Shown here: one piece after another, positions 27,869 through 35,278 of the stretch
Numbering within the stretch: the stretch's first letter is position 1
Layout of the letters: each line of letters begins with the position of its first letter
Origin: Gammaproteobacteria bacterium
GTDB lineage: Bacteria > Pseudomonadota > Gammaproteobacteria > Pseudomonadales > Moraxellaceae
Reading direction: 5' to 3'
NCBI GenBank assembly: GCA_028868515.1
Contig: JAGWUI010000007.1
Span: forward strand, 54,282 to 118,281
DNA length: 64,000 nt
Notes under the pieces: model-generated
Told to the model about the DNA's origin: nothing
The model's input: only the letters and a program-made list of their open reading frames with translations
Databases searched by the model: none
Position numbers and translations under genes: made by a program

Positions 27869-29401
27869 ATGCTAAATTTCCCGCCACCACATCCAGATGA
27901 ACTTCTGTATAGCACCGTTGCCCGTGCGGGGATATATCACGGCATAATTAGTCCAAAACAATTATTAGATGAAGTCTTCGGCAATAGGTCTGTCATCGCA
28001 ACCCTGAATTTACCAAGTCATATCGCACACATCGCTGACCTGCTACGAAACACACAACAATATTCTGTCGAAGATCTCATTTATCGACATACTTTATTCC
28101 CACTGTATGCCCCATTTGTTCAGAAAGCGATACGAGACAAAGCCATTGAACTTATGAAAGGGAAAGCAGGTGGCGCCGTACACATGATGTTAGGTGTTGC
28201 AGCATCGAGAATAAAAGCTATTCATAACTTTCAAGCTTGTCCTAAATGTATTGAAGACCAGATAGAGCACTATGGTGAATCTTTTTGGAAACGGGACTGG
28301 TTTATACCCAATTTACCCTTTTGTCTAAAACATGGACCACTGTTCATTTATAAAGAGAAGCCCATAGATTCTAGACATCACTTTCTGCCATTAATTGAAT
28401 CAAATTTATCATTAGACAGCGTCAGCTCAATGACTCCTCAGGACTCATTAATGCTTTCTGCAACACAACAATTACTCAAGCTTCCCTCCTATCCGTCTAT
28501 ATCCTTTGACCAATGGACTCAATTCTACTGGGAGTTAGCTCATGACTTTGGCTATACACGAGGGAAACACATTCAACATGCACAAATTCTAAAATTGATC
28601 CAACAGCGCTGGGGCAAAAGGTATCTTCAATCTAAACAGCTTCTCTGTCATGAAAATGAGGAAAACTCTTGGTTAAAGAGTATTTTCCGTAAACATCGAA
28701 AAAGTTTTAGTTTTTTCGAGCATCTACTGATCTGGCAGACATTTCTTCCTCAAGAAAAATTAGAAGATATTTTTCAGCACATCCATAAAATTCAACCTTT
28801 TTCTGTCGTCAAAACTAAATCATCAGAAAATGACTTAGATATTTCCAATCAAGCAGAATATCGTAAATTATGGCAACAGCTCGTTAGAAAATATGGTATT
28901 CAATCAAGCCGCTCTCAAGAGAATGGTGGTGCTATCTATACATGGCTATATCGCCATGATTATTCATGGCTCATACAGTTCAATTCCAAACACCAAATGG
29001 TTCGCTCAGCATCTCAGCCACGAGTAGATTGGCATCAACGTGATCACAAATATGTTCGAGAACTCATAAATATTAATCAAAAATTTAAAGACAGCTTTCA
29101 CACACCAAGACAGTCGGCTAACTGGTATCTCATGCAATTACCTGAACACTCCACAATCAGCCATAACCTGAATAGACTTCCATTGGTCAGCAAGTTTCTA
29201 ATTAGATATGCTGAAAGTATTACTGAATATCAACTCCGAAGGGTCTGTTTAGCAGCTGAACTGCTATTTTTCAGTCATCAAGAGCTTCATCTATGGCAAA
29301 TTTTTCGCTTAGCTGGACTCAGCAAGGAAAGATTAACTCTGGAAGCAGCAAAAATTCTAAAACTATCTGGATTCTTTAATACTGATGACGACAAAAATTA
29401 A
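27869..29401 (+). CDS. tnsD: TnsD target selector for attTn7 (TniQ family)
   Basis: TnsD binds the 3' end of glmS and recruits TnsC, giving site-specific insertion at attTn7. The 510-aa protein matches the 508 aa of Tn7 TnsD. The TniQ domain starts with FPPPHPDELLYSTVARAGIY and includes a zinc-finger pattern CPKC-x(n)-LPFCLKHG (C-x2-C...C-x2-H) near residues 128-160. The element lies exactly at attTn7, consistent with this gene being functional. It is separated from tnsC by the cargo and overlaps tnsE by 17 bases. The upstream 27716-27868 region is AT-rich and should hold its promoter, but I cannot define it. Confidence 0.93.
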   Translation: MLNFPPPHPDELLYSTVARAGIYHGIISPKQLLDEVFGNRSVIATLNLPSHIAHIADLLRNTQQYSVEDLIYRHTLFPLYAPFVQKAIRDKAIELMKGKAGGAVHMMLGVAASRIKAIHNFQACPKCIEDQIEHYGESFWKRDWFIPNLPFCLKHGPLFIYKEKPIDSRHHFLPLIESNLSLDSVSSMTPQDSLMLSATQQLLKLPSYPSISFDQWTQFYWELAHDFGYTRGKHIQHAQILKLIQQRWGKRYLQSKQLLCHENEENSWLKSIFRKHRKSFSFFEHLLIWQTFLPQEKLEDIFQHIHKIQPFSVVKTKSSENDLDISNQAEYRKLWQQLVRKYGIQSSRSQENGGAIYTWLYRHDYSWLIQFNSKHQMVRSASQPRVDWHQRDHKYVRELININQKFKDSFHTPRQSANWYLMQLPEHSTISHNLNRLPLVSKFLIRYAESITEYQLRRVCLAAELLFFSHQELHLWQIFRLAGLSKERLTLEAAKILKLSGFFNTDDDKN

Positions 29402-30986
29402 TCATTTTGATAAAAATGTAACCATTACTCACATAGGTGGTTTATTTAAAGGTTCTCTAGCCAAGATTTGGAGTATTAACGTTCAATGCTCACCCAAACA
29501 GGAAAAGAAGTTTACCAACTTTAGTAATGCTGCCATGCTGATTCGAGGTAAAAAGCTTAATTGTAACGAAAGACAATTGTCTCATCCAAACATGGTCATT
29601 GCATTGTCTGAGCAAAATCAGCTTATCCCTTCATTCTTAAGAGACTTCATCGAATTATCTACAGATCCGAAACTTGAATATTTTGAGGGAATACAAACCA
29701 GCTTTATATTAAAAAGACCCAGTCAAGTCACTGTGCATATTCCACAATTTGAGCTCGCCAGAACACTTTTTCTTATCAACTCATATTTCTGTCGAGCGAG
29801 TCTCAGTACCACAACCATCCAACATGAGTTTGAGGTCATTACAAATGATGACGGGGTTGAGATTGTCTTTTTAGAAAACAATACCATGCCTCTAAAGTTA
29901 GTTAGACAAAAAGGAACCCAAAGTTTACTGGCCTGGCTACTGCTCGACCCAAATGCCAAACAATCATTTGAAAGTATCTGTCTTCATTTTAATACGCAAT
30001 TAAAAGATGAAAATGGTTGGAAAAAATGGATCTTTCGTTTTGATCCGCCACCAATGAATGGGTGGAGTCTTCATTGCCGAGGACGATATAACTCTACACA
30101 AGATGCCTTTTTAGTCGAAGAAATTATTGGTATTGAAATTGATACTGATATTCCTACAGATATTACCTTCAATCACCCATCTTTCATTCAAGTGAACAAA
30201 GATGGTGGACAATCTGGACAAGGATACAAACCAGAATATAGCGAAACCTTAGATCCCGAAATTGAGGATGATGCAACAGCATCTAACCAGCAAGGTATTC
30301 GTATACTTAATGGCAATGAATCTTGGGTAAGCTTCATCAAACCTTTAGAAATTAAAAAGAAAGGTACAGTACAAATCACTGGTCAGAAAACTGAAGATGG
30401 TAATGATGAAAATGAACTGGATTCAGGACATTTAGTGAGCACTGATGAGGCCCATAGTGCAGGCGATTTACCTGCTGCTGATGTAGGCGGTAAGAAGGAC
30501 TATACGAATTATGATCAGAAATATGCGAATCGGTATGATGATTTCAATTCAATGATTAAAATACTCCAGTCAAATCATCAATGTAAATTACACGAATCCA
30601 TCACACATGAACTTATAAAAATAGGCAGATCACAATGCCATGCGATAAGTAGAGACAAATTACGAACTATTAAGTTTGTACACCTTTCCTATCAAGGTCA
30701 TGACTTTTTATTGATCGAGTTAGATACCTCAGATGGAATCAAGAGCATTTCAACAAAACTCGTATACTTAACTCTTGATGACTGGAAAATTTACCTAGAC
30801 GACATTAAAAAGCATCTTGTAGCGAAATCATTGTCATGGCCAAACGTTATTTTTGATGAGGTGTTTGGTTCTAACGCGCATACTCACATTGTACATCCTC
30901 GGCATTCGTCATCAGAAAGTGACTCGTCTGAGTCAGTTAATAGTTGGGCTAATCGAATTATTAATGAGCTCAATCGGTTGCTCTAA
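29385..30986 (+). CDS. tnsE: TnsE target selector (replicating/conjugal DNA pathway)
   Basis: TnsE directs Tn7 to lagging-strand DNA and conjugating plasmids through the sliding clamp and 3' ends. The 533-aa protein is close to Tn7 TnsE (538 aa). I recognise it by length, operon position after tnsD and the N-terminal pattern (HIGGLFKGSLAKIWSINVQ). The C-terminal part (EVIGIEIDTD and WPNVIFDEVFGSN regions) carries the DNA-binding domain in Tn7. A low-complexity acidic stretch follows about residue 340. Presence of both TnsD and TnsE means the element could use the chromosomal and the plasmid pathway. Confidence 0.88.
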   Translation: MTTKINHFDKNVTITHIGGLFKGSLAKIWSINVQCSPKQEKKFTNFSNAAMLIRGKKLNCNERQLSHPNMVIALSEQNQLIPSFLRDFIELSTDPKLEYFEGIQTSFILKRPSQVTVHIPQFELARTLFLINSYFCRASLSTTTIQHEFEVITNDDGVEIVFLENNTMPLKLVRQKGTQSLLAWLLLDPNAKQSFESICLHFNTQLKDENGWKKWIFRFDPPPMNGWSLHCRGRYNSTQDAFLVEEIIGIEIDTDIPTDITFNHPSFIQVNKDGGQSGQGYKPEYSETLDPEIEDDATASNQQGIRILNGNESWVSFIKPLEIKKKGTVQITGQKTEDGNDENELDSGHLVSTDEAHSAGDLPAADVGGKKDYTNYDQKYANRYDDFNSMIKILQSNHQCKLHESITHELIKIGRSQCHAISRDKLRTIKFVHLSYQGHDFLLIELDTSDGIKSISTKLVYLTLDDWKIYLDDIKKHLVAKSLSWPNVIFDEVFGSNAHTHIVHPRHSSSESDSSESVNSWANRIINELNRLL

Positions 30987-31100
30987 TTCATGATCAGCTA
31001 TCAAAATTGGCGTACTTATTAATGTAGAAGCTCGGTTTGAATAAGAGTAATAGTTAATAGCGAGGATTGAATGCCATGGAAATTAAAGCTCCTAAATTTG

Positions 31101-31250
31101 GTTAACAACTATTTTGTAGCTCTCTTATCCAAGTCTAAAGCGATTGCCGCTTTTCAATTAACATCTATTTTGTAACTGTTAAGGTTTATACTCGACTTAA
31201 CCTATTGATTTTAAATTCAACACAGTTAAAAACTATTTTGTCTGACCACA
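31101..31250. repeat. Distal transposon end with three spaced TnsB-type repeats
   Basis: Three inverted copies of the end motif lie at 31101-31118 (GTTAACAACTATTTTGTA), 31157-31174 (ATTAACATCTATTTTGTA) and 31225-31242 (GTTAAAAACTATTTTGTC). They are followed by the terminus ending ACCACA at 31250. Three separated sites over about 150 bases match the Tn7 left end, while the glmS-proximal end has four packed sites. Confidence 0.88.
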
Positions 31251-31253
31251 TCA

Positions 31254-31292
31254 AAGCCCAGCAATCCTCACAAAAGGATGCTGGGCTTTTTT
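31254..31292 (+). terminator. glmS: Native glmS terminator, displaced by the transposon
   Basis: AAAGCCCAGCA (31254-31264) pairs with TGCTGGGCTTT (31279-31289) around a short loop and is followed by TTT. Joined to the sequence before 1970 it would stand about 25 bases after the glmS stop. The insertion therefore cut glmS from its own terminator by 29 kb. Confidence 0.85.
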
Positions 31293-31320
31293 ATGGCAAA
31301 AGCTGCAAGCTAACAAAAAA

Positions 31321-31359
31321 CCAATGTCACAAAATGACTATCCATCGTCTTAAAATGAC
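31321..31359. promoter_or_regulatory. Tandem AlkR-type half-sites upstream of GMC gene
   Basis: Two repeats, CCAATGTCACAAAATGAC (31321-31338) and CCATCGTCTTAAAATGAC (31342-31359), match at 14 of 18 positions and are spaced 21 bases apart, two helical turns. On the opposite strand they read GTCATTTT..GAC, the core of the site upstream of alkM. AraC-family activators commonly bind such direct repeats. The orientation towards the downstream gene is the same as at alkM. Confidence 0.6.
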
Positions 31360-31505
31360 AAGTAATTTTCAAAAAAATCAATAACCATTATTCGGGCAAT
31401 TTTGTCATTAGTTATTTTCTTCATTCATGTTATATCTCTCGATAAATCAACATTTTGATATAAAAATGATGAATCGCCATTTTCGGAATAAAGGAGTTCA
31501 GCAAT

Positions 31506-33134
31506 ATGCAAAACCAAACTTATGATTTTGATTATCTCATTATTGGTTCTGGATTTGGCGGAAGTGTCTCAGCACATCGACTTTCAGAAAAAGGATATTC
31601 CGTTGCCGTCATGGAAATGGGGAAACGTTGGGAAGCCAAAGATTTTCCTAAAACCAACTGGAACACACCACGATGGATTTGGCGCCCCGCTATAAAATTT
31701 TTTGGTTTCTTTAATTTGCGGATTTTTCGTCATGTCACCATTATTTGTGGCAATGCAGTAGGCGGCGGCTCTATTACTTATGCAAATACCTTACTTATTC
31801 CACCAAACTCTGTATGGAGTGAGGGTTCTTGGGGGAAAATCCCCAATTTAAAAGACGACATGCCGCAACATTTTAAAGAAGCAGAAAGAATGCTTGGCGT
31901 GACCGAAAACAAAATCTTCGGCGCTGCGGATCACATGCTCAAAAAAATGGGGGAAGCCGTTGGTGTTGGGCATACCTTCCAACCCACGCGCGTTGCAACC
32001 TTTTTTCCGCCTCAAGGTGAGGAAGGTGGAAAAACCTATCCCGATCCTTATTTCAATGGTCAAGGACCTGATCGAGCAACCTGTACAGCCTGCGGCGGGT
32101 GTATGACTGGCTGCAAACACAATGCCAAAAATACCTTAGACAAAAACTATCTGTATTTTGCAGAAAAACAAGGAGCCAAAGTTTTTGCAGAAACCAAAGT
32201 CATTGATATTCGCCCACTCAATGATCAACCTGATGGCGGTGATGGCTATGTCGTCACAACGATTGATTCAACCTCATGGCGTCAAAGAAACAAACGCGTA
32301 TGGACAGCAAAAAATGTCATTTTTTCAGCATCTTCGCTCGGAACACAAGAACTTCTGTTACGTTTAAAAGATCGTAAAAACCTACCTAATATTTCTAACC
32401 AATTAGGAACGCAGGTGCGCACCAATGCTGAATCAATTTTGGGCGTACGTTTTTTTGATAAAAATATCGATATGAGTCAAGGTGTTGCTATCGGTTCGAG
32501 TATTTATCTGGATCACAATACACATATTGAAGCCACACGTTATCAGCGTGGTTCCGATGGGATGGGATTACTGACAACCTATATGAGCGGAGGAAAACCG
32601 GGTTTATCGAGAATATTGCTATGGTTATGGACATTGATTCGCCACCCTCTCATTTTTATAAAAATGAATAGCCCTTTTGGTTTTGCTCGTCAAACTTTAA
32701 TTTTTTTGGTGATGCAAACCGTCGATGCTTCAATTCAGATGAAATTGAAAAAGCATTGGTGGTGGCCTTTTAGCAAAATGTTATCTTCGGAAGGAAAGCC
32801 CCTACCCGTTTATATCCCTCAAGCCAACGCATTTACAGAAAAAGTCGCGAAAATGTTTCATGGTTATCCCATGACGACCAAAACTGAAATTCTGTTTAAT
32901 GTGCCTTTTACTGCACATTGTATGGGTGGCTGTGCGATGGCGGCTTCAGCCGCAGAAGGAGTCATCGACTCGCAAAACAGAGTGTTTAATTATAAAAATA
33001 TGTATGTCATTGATGGTGCAATGCTGGGAGCCAATCTGGGTGTCAATCCAAGTTTAACCATCACTGCCTTAGCAGAACGTGCCATGTCGTTTATACCGCC
33101 AAAAGCTTCTGCTGCAACGGATGCTAAAAATTAA
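31506..33134 (+). CDS. GMC-family oxidoreductase (chromosomal fatty-alcohol dehydrogenase candidate)
   Basis: This 542-aa FAD enzyme is closely similar along its length to the cargo enzyme at 14639. It has YLIIGSGFGGSVSAHRL near residue 10, GNAVGGGSITYANTLLIPP near residue 82 and HCMGGCAMAASAAEGVID in the C-terminal half. Cys193, 196, 199 and 203 (CTACGGCMTGC) form the same iron-sulfur-like pattern. AAGGAG lies 9 bases before the ATG. It is the first gene beyond the transposon and points away from glmS. The context with rubredoxin and AlkM suggests oxidation of long-chain alcohols. The electron acceptor is unknown. Confidence 0.87.
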   Translation: MQNQTYDFDYLIIGSGFGGSVSAHRLSEKGYSVAVMEMGKRWEAKDFPKTNWNTPRWIWRPAIKFFGFFNLRIFRHVTIICGNAVGGGSITYANTLLIPPNSVWSEGSWGKIPNLKDDMPQHFKEAERMLGVTENKIFGAADHMLKKMGEAVGVGHTFQPTRVATFFPPQGEEGGKTYPDPYFNGQGPDRATCTACGGCMTGCKHNAKNTLDKNYLYFAEKQGAKVFAETKVIDIRPLNDQPDGGDGYVVTTIDSTSWRQRNKRVWTAKNVIFSASSLGTQELLLRLKDRKNLPNISNQLGTQVRTNAESILGVRFFDKNIDMSQGVAIGSSIYLDHNTHIEATRYQRGSDGMGLLTTYMSGGKPGLSRILLWLWTLIRHPLIFIKMNSPFGFARQTLIFLVMQTVDASIQMKLKKHWWWPFSKMLSSEGKPLPVYIPQANAFTEKVAKMFHGYPMTTKTEILFNVPFTAHCMGGCAMAASAAEGVIDSQNRVFNYKNMYVIDGAMLGANLGVNPSLTITALAERAMSFIPPKASAATDAKN

Positions 33135-33142
33135 CTAAGGTA

Positions 33143-33169
33143 AGGGCGGATTAACCTTTAGTCCGCCCT
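33143..33169 (+). terminator. Hairpin terminator after GMC gene
   Basis: AGGGCGGA (33143-33150) pairs with TCCGCCCT (33162-33169) around TTAACCTTTAG, nine bases after the GMC stop. The T run is weak and delayed, so it may be an imperfect terminator. Confidence 0.6.
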
Positions 33170-33312
33170 GAAATAATAAAACTTCTTTTTCTTTCAAGCT
33201 GCTTTGCAAGGCTTTACTGAGAATATTCAGTGGCTTTGCATTGATTGGTTAATCTTCATGATCAAAAGTTATGTCTGCGTTAGAATTGGAAATATCTTGA
33301 TATGCTTATCTC

Positions 33313-33472
33313 CTTCCCCTTCAAGGGGATGAGCTAGGATCAGTGAAGCACAGCTTCACCCTAGCGCAAGACGGAGCGATAGCGTAGTACGGAGTGGGGA
33401 TGGTTTTAAAATAAAATCAAGACCATCCCCATCTCTTGCGAAGCAGTGCTTCTCATCCCCTTGAAGGGGAAG
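33313..33472. repeat. 160-bp element with perfect 21-bp terminal inverted repeats
   Basis: The arms beginning CTTCCCCTTCAAGGGGATGA (33313-33333) and ending TCATCCCCTTGAAGGGGAAG (33452-33472) are exact inverted copies. Each arm contains its own small palindrome CCCCTTCAAGGGG or CCCCTTGAAGGGG. Inside are further hairpins, GTGAAGCACAGCTTCAC and a GGATGGTTTT...GACCATCC pair. No protein is encoded. It looks like a dispersed non-coding repeat family in the GMC-rubredoxin intergenic region. Confidence 0.75.
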
Positions 33473-33642
33473 ACTTCAATGCAAAAGCCATAAAATACGT
33501 TTCAACTGTTAACACATACATAGCTTTAGAAAAGTACTTCGTCTTGCGAGTGAGGAATATGTTCCGAAGATTCCCACGAAAAGGATTTTCAGGCATACGA
33601 CAAATAATTCTCATCAGATGTGTAGATACATCGCCATAAAAA

Positions 33643-33678
33643 AGAGCAAATTGACACTCACAACTGTCAATCCGCTCT
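33643..33678 (-). terminator. Terminator after the alkM-rubA operon
   Basis: AGAGCAAATTGACA (33643-33656) and TGTCAATCCGCTCT (33665-33678) form a stem with an internal mismatch. Reading the minus strand, it is followed by a T run (AAAAAA on the plus strand at about 33637-33643). It ends the alkM-rubredoxin transcript. Confidence 0.75.
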
Positions 33679-33718
33679 AAATAGAAACGTACGTTTTTTA
33701 TAACTTCACTGGGTGCGA

Positions 33719-33883
33719 TTAAATTTCCACCATTTCAAAGTCTAATTTAGCCACGCCACAATCGGGACAAACCCAGCTGTCAGGAATATCGTCCCAGCGT
33801 GTACCCGCTGCAATGCCATCCATTGGCCAGCCTTCAGCTTCATCGTAAATCAAACCACACACGACACATTGATATTTTTTCAT
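33719..33883 (-). CDS. rubA: Rubredoxin
   Basis: This 54-aa protein ([20 protein letters not shown]...) carries the two iron-binding pairs CVVCG (Cys6, Cys9) and CPDCG (Cys39, Cys42), the standard rubredoxin fold. In alkane oxidation it donates electrons to the membrane hydroxylase AlkM/AlkB and is reduced by a rubredoxin reductase, which is not in this window. The gene lies 87 bases after the alkM stop on the same strand, so the two probably form an operon, although in some Acinetobacter rubAB is elsewhere. Confidence 0.95.
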   Translation of the reverse strand: MKKYQCVVCGLIYDEAEGWPMDGIAAGTRWDDIPDSWVCPDCGVAKLDFEMVEI

Positions 33884-33970
33884 ATCATTTCCTATTCAAC
33901 ATAGATTTCAGAGATTAACGCCTGATTGATCGCAGAACCGACCCGAACAAGCGTTACAGCGACCTAAAAA

Positions 33971-35170
33971 TCAGGTCGCTTCCTTCACGTCATATTTCTC
34001 AAATAAGCGTGCTTTAGCCTCAGCATCCATGTTGGCTTTATTCAAATCGCCCTTATAATGATCGACCACGCGCTGATCCATGATGCTATACCACCATTTT
34101 GGAAACAGTGCAGGCAGAATCATCGATCCATAGCCACTCGGTAATTGCGGCGCATCATCAAAATGTCTTAACGCCTGAAAGCTGCGTGTCGGATTGGCAT
34201 GATGATCCGAATGGCGTTGGAGCTGATATAAGAATAAGTTGGTCACGATATTGTTGTTATTCCAACTGTGTTCTGGCAGCGTGCGTTCATATTGACCATT
34301 TTCAAGCTTTTGGCGCTTCAGACCATAGTGCTCAACATAGTTAATGATCTCAAACAAGGTAATGCCATAGAGCGATTGGGTCGCTAAAAATGGAATTGAA
34401 CGTTTACCAAACATGGCGATCATGCTTGTATGAAAGCCTGCCGACATGAGCCAACCTTGCAGTAACTCATTGTCCAACGACCAGAATTTCTTATTTTTGC
34501 GCTCAAGACGTCTGGATTCAATTTCAATCGCTGATTTGAAACTACCGATCACTGTTCTAGGTAAGAACTTCCAGAATGATTCACCCATTCTCGAAGATGC
34601 TGGATCTTCAGGCGTCGCAACACGGCGATGATGTCCATAAGGATGCTCGACTCGAAAATGGTTATATCCTGTTGGAGCAAGCGCTAAATGAGATAAAATA
34701 TGATCTACTTTGCTCTGTTTATGGCTCAGTTCATGCGCGGTATTGATTGCCACACCATTGATGACTCCGAGCAAACTTCCGAGCAACAGCTGATCGGACA
34801 GCGGGGTCGTTTTACGGCTTGCCAAGTAAGCGCCATAGATATTGGCAGCGTATTGCAGTGGAATATAGAGTTTGACGATCTTTGCATAGTACGGATCGTC
34901 TTCCAATCCTTTCACGGCTGAATTGGGTGGATTTTGTTGGTCATCACCGATCAGTTTATCCAGTGCTGGAATGATACCGTGCAACAAAATCGGACCAAAA
35001 CCAGCGCAAATCTTGCGCGTCCATTTCGGTCCGAATTGGTAACCTGCCATAGCAGCAATGCCAATTGCTGGAACCGATGGCCCAAGTAACCAAAGTCGTC
35101 TTTTCTTATCGACATATTGATTCGTTTTTTGACTGTCGAAAATACCTTCTTTCATGAATGTGCTCATCAT
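33971..35170 (-). CDS. alkM: Alkane 1-monooxygenase (integral-membrane non-heme diiron)
   Basis: AlkM hydroxylates n-alkanes at the terminal carbon using rubredoxin-delivered electrons. With the start at ATG 35170 the protein is 399 aa. The eight-histidine signature is complete: HELSH (146-150), HPYGHH (176-181) and LQRHSDHH (317-324), together with NYVEHYGLKRQ. Several membrane helices lie before residue 145 and around 245-275. The start is chosen because GCAGAGG lies 5-8 bases before ATG-ATG; the frame opens four codons earlier. Upstream lies the putative regulator site at 35239 and a MITE. The sequence agrees well with AlkM of A. baylyi as I recall it. Confidence 0.95.
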   Translation of the reverse strand: MMSTFMKEGIFDSQKTNQYVDKKRRLWLLGPSVPAIGIAAMAGYQFGPKWTRKICAGFGPILLHGIIPALDKLIGDDQQNPPNSAVKGLEDDPYYAKIVKLYIPLQYAANIYGAYLASRKTTPLSDQLLLGSLLGVINGVAINTAHELSHKQSKVDHILSHLALAPTGYNHFRVEHPYGHHRRVATPEDPASSRMGESFWKFLPRTVIGSFKSAIEIESRRLERKNKKFWSLDNELLQGWLMSAGFHTSMIAMFGKRSIPFLATQSLYGITLFEIINYVEHYGLKRQKLENGQYERTLPEHSWNNNNIVTNLFLYQLQRHSDHHANPTRSFQALRHFDDAPQLPSGYGSMILPALFPKWWYSIMDQRVVDHYKGDLNKANMDAEAKARLFEKYDVKEAT

Positions 35171-35238
35171 AAACCTCTGCAAATCGCATAAGTGGTGTGA
35201 GATGAGTATGATTTAAACAAGCCTTGCGATCTTATCAA

Positions 35239-35272
35239 TTATTGACATCATATTGTCATTTTAAGACAATAG
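35239..35272. promoter_or_regulatory. Putative AlkR operator upstream of alkM
   Basis: TTATTGACAT, six bases, GTCAT, three bases, AAGACAATAG. It lies 69 bases before the alkM start. All 25 block positions equal those at 19373-19406 in the transposon. It also contains the near-palindrome ATTGTC...GACAAT. The MITE starts seven bases beyond it, so the site stays linked to alkM but is now 231 bases from the regulator start. Confidence 0.72.
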
Positions 35273-35278
35273 ATCTAG

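Larger units (their letters stand above)
1970..31250 (+). mobile_element. Complete Tn7-like transposon at attTn7 with alkane-oxidation cargo
   Basis: The termini TGTGATCAGAC (1970-1980) and GTCTGACCACA (31240-31250) are inverted repeats of the Tn7 type (TGT...ACA). The element contains tnsA, tnsB, tnsC, tnsD and tnsE homologues, all near canonical Tn7 length. As in Tn7, the tnsA end faces glmS. Flanks are ATCAA before the left terminus and TCAAA after the right one. TCAA touches both ends, and a 5-bp ATCAA duplication fits if one A at the right junction was lost or is shared. Unlike Tn7, tnsABC and tnsDE are separated by about 21 kb of cargo. Joining the flanks restores glmS followed by its terminator. 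Confidence 0.93.

Noticed and set aside
1965..31255. Clean 5-bp target duplication of the Tn7-like element
   Set aside because: Flanks are ATCAA and TCAAA; only TCAA touches both ends, so a perfect 5-bp duplication needs one lost or shared base. Reported as approximate.
33436..33639. 67-codon plus-strand open frame
   Set aside because: It begins inside the 160-bp repeat and has no family features.
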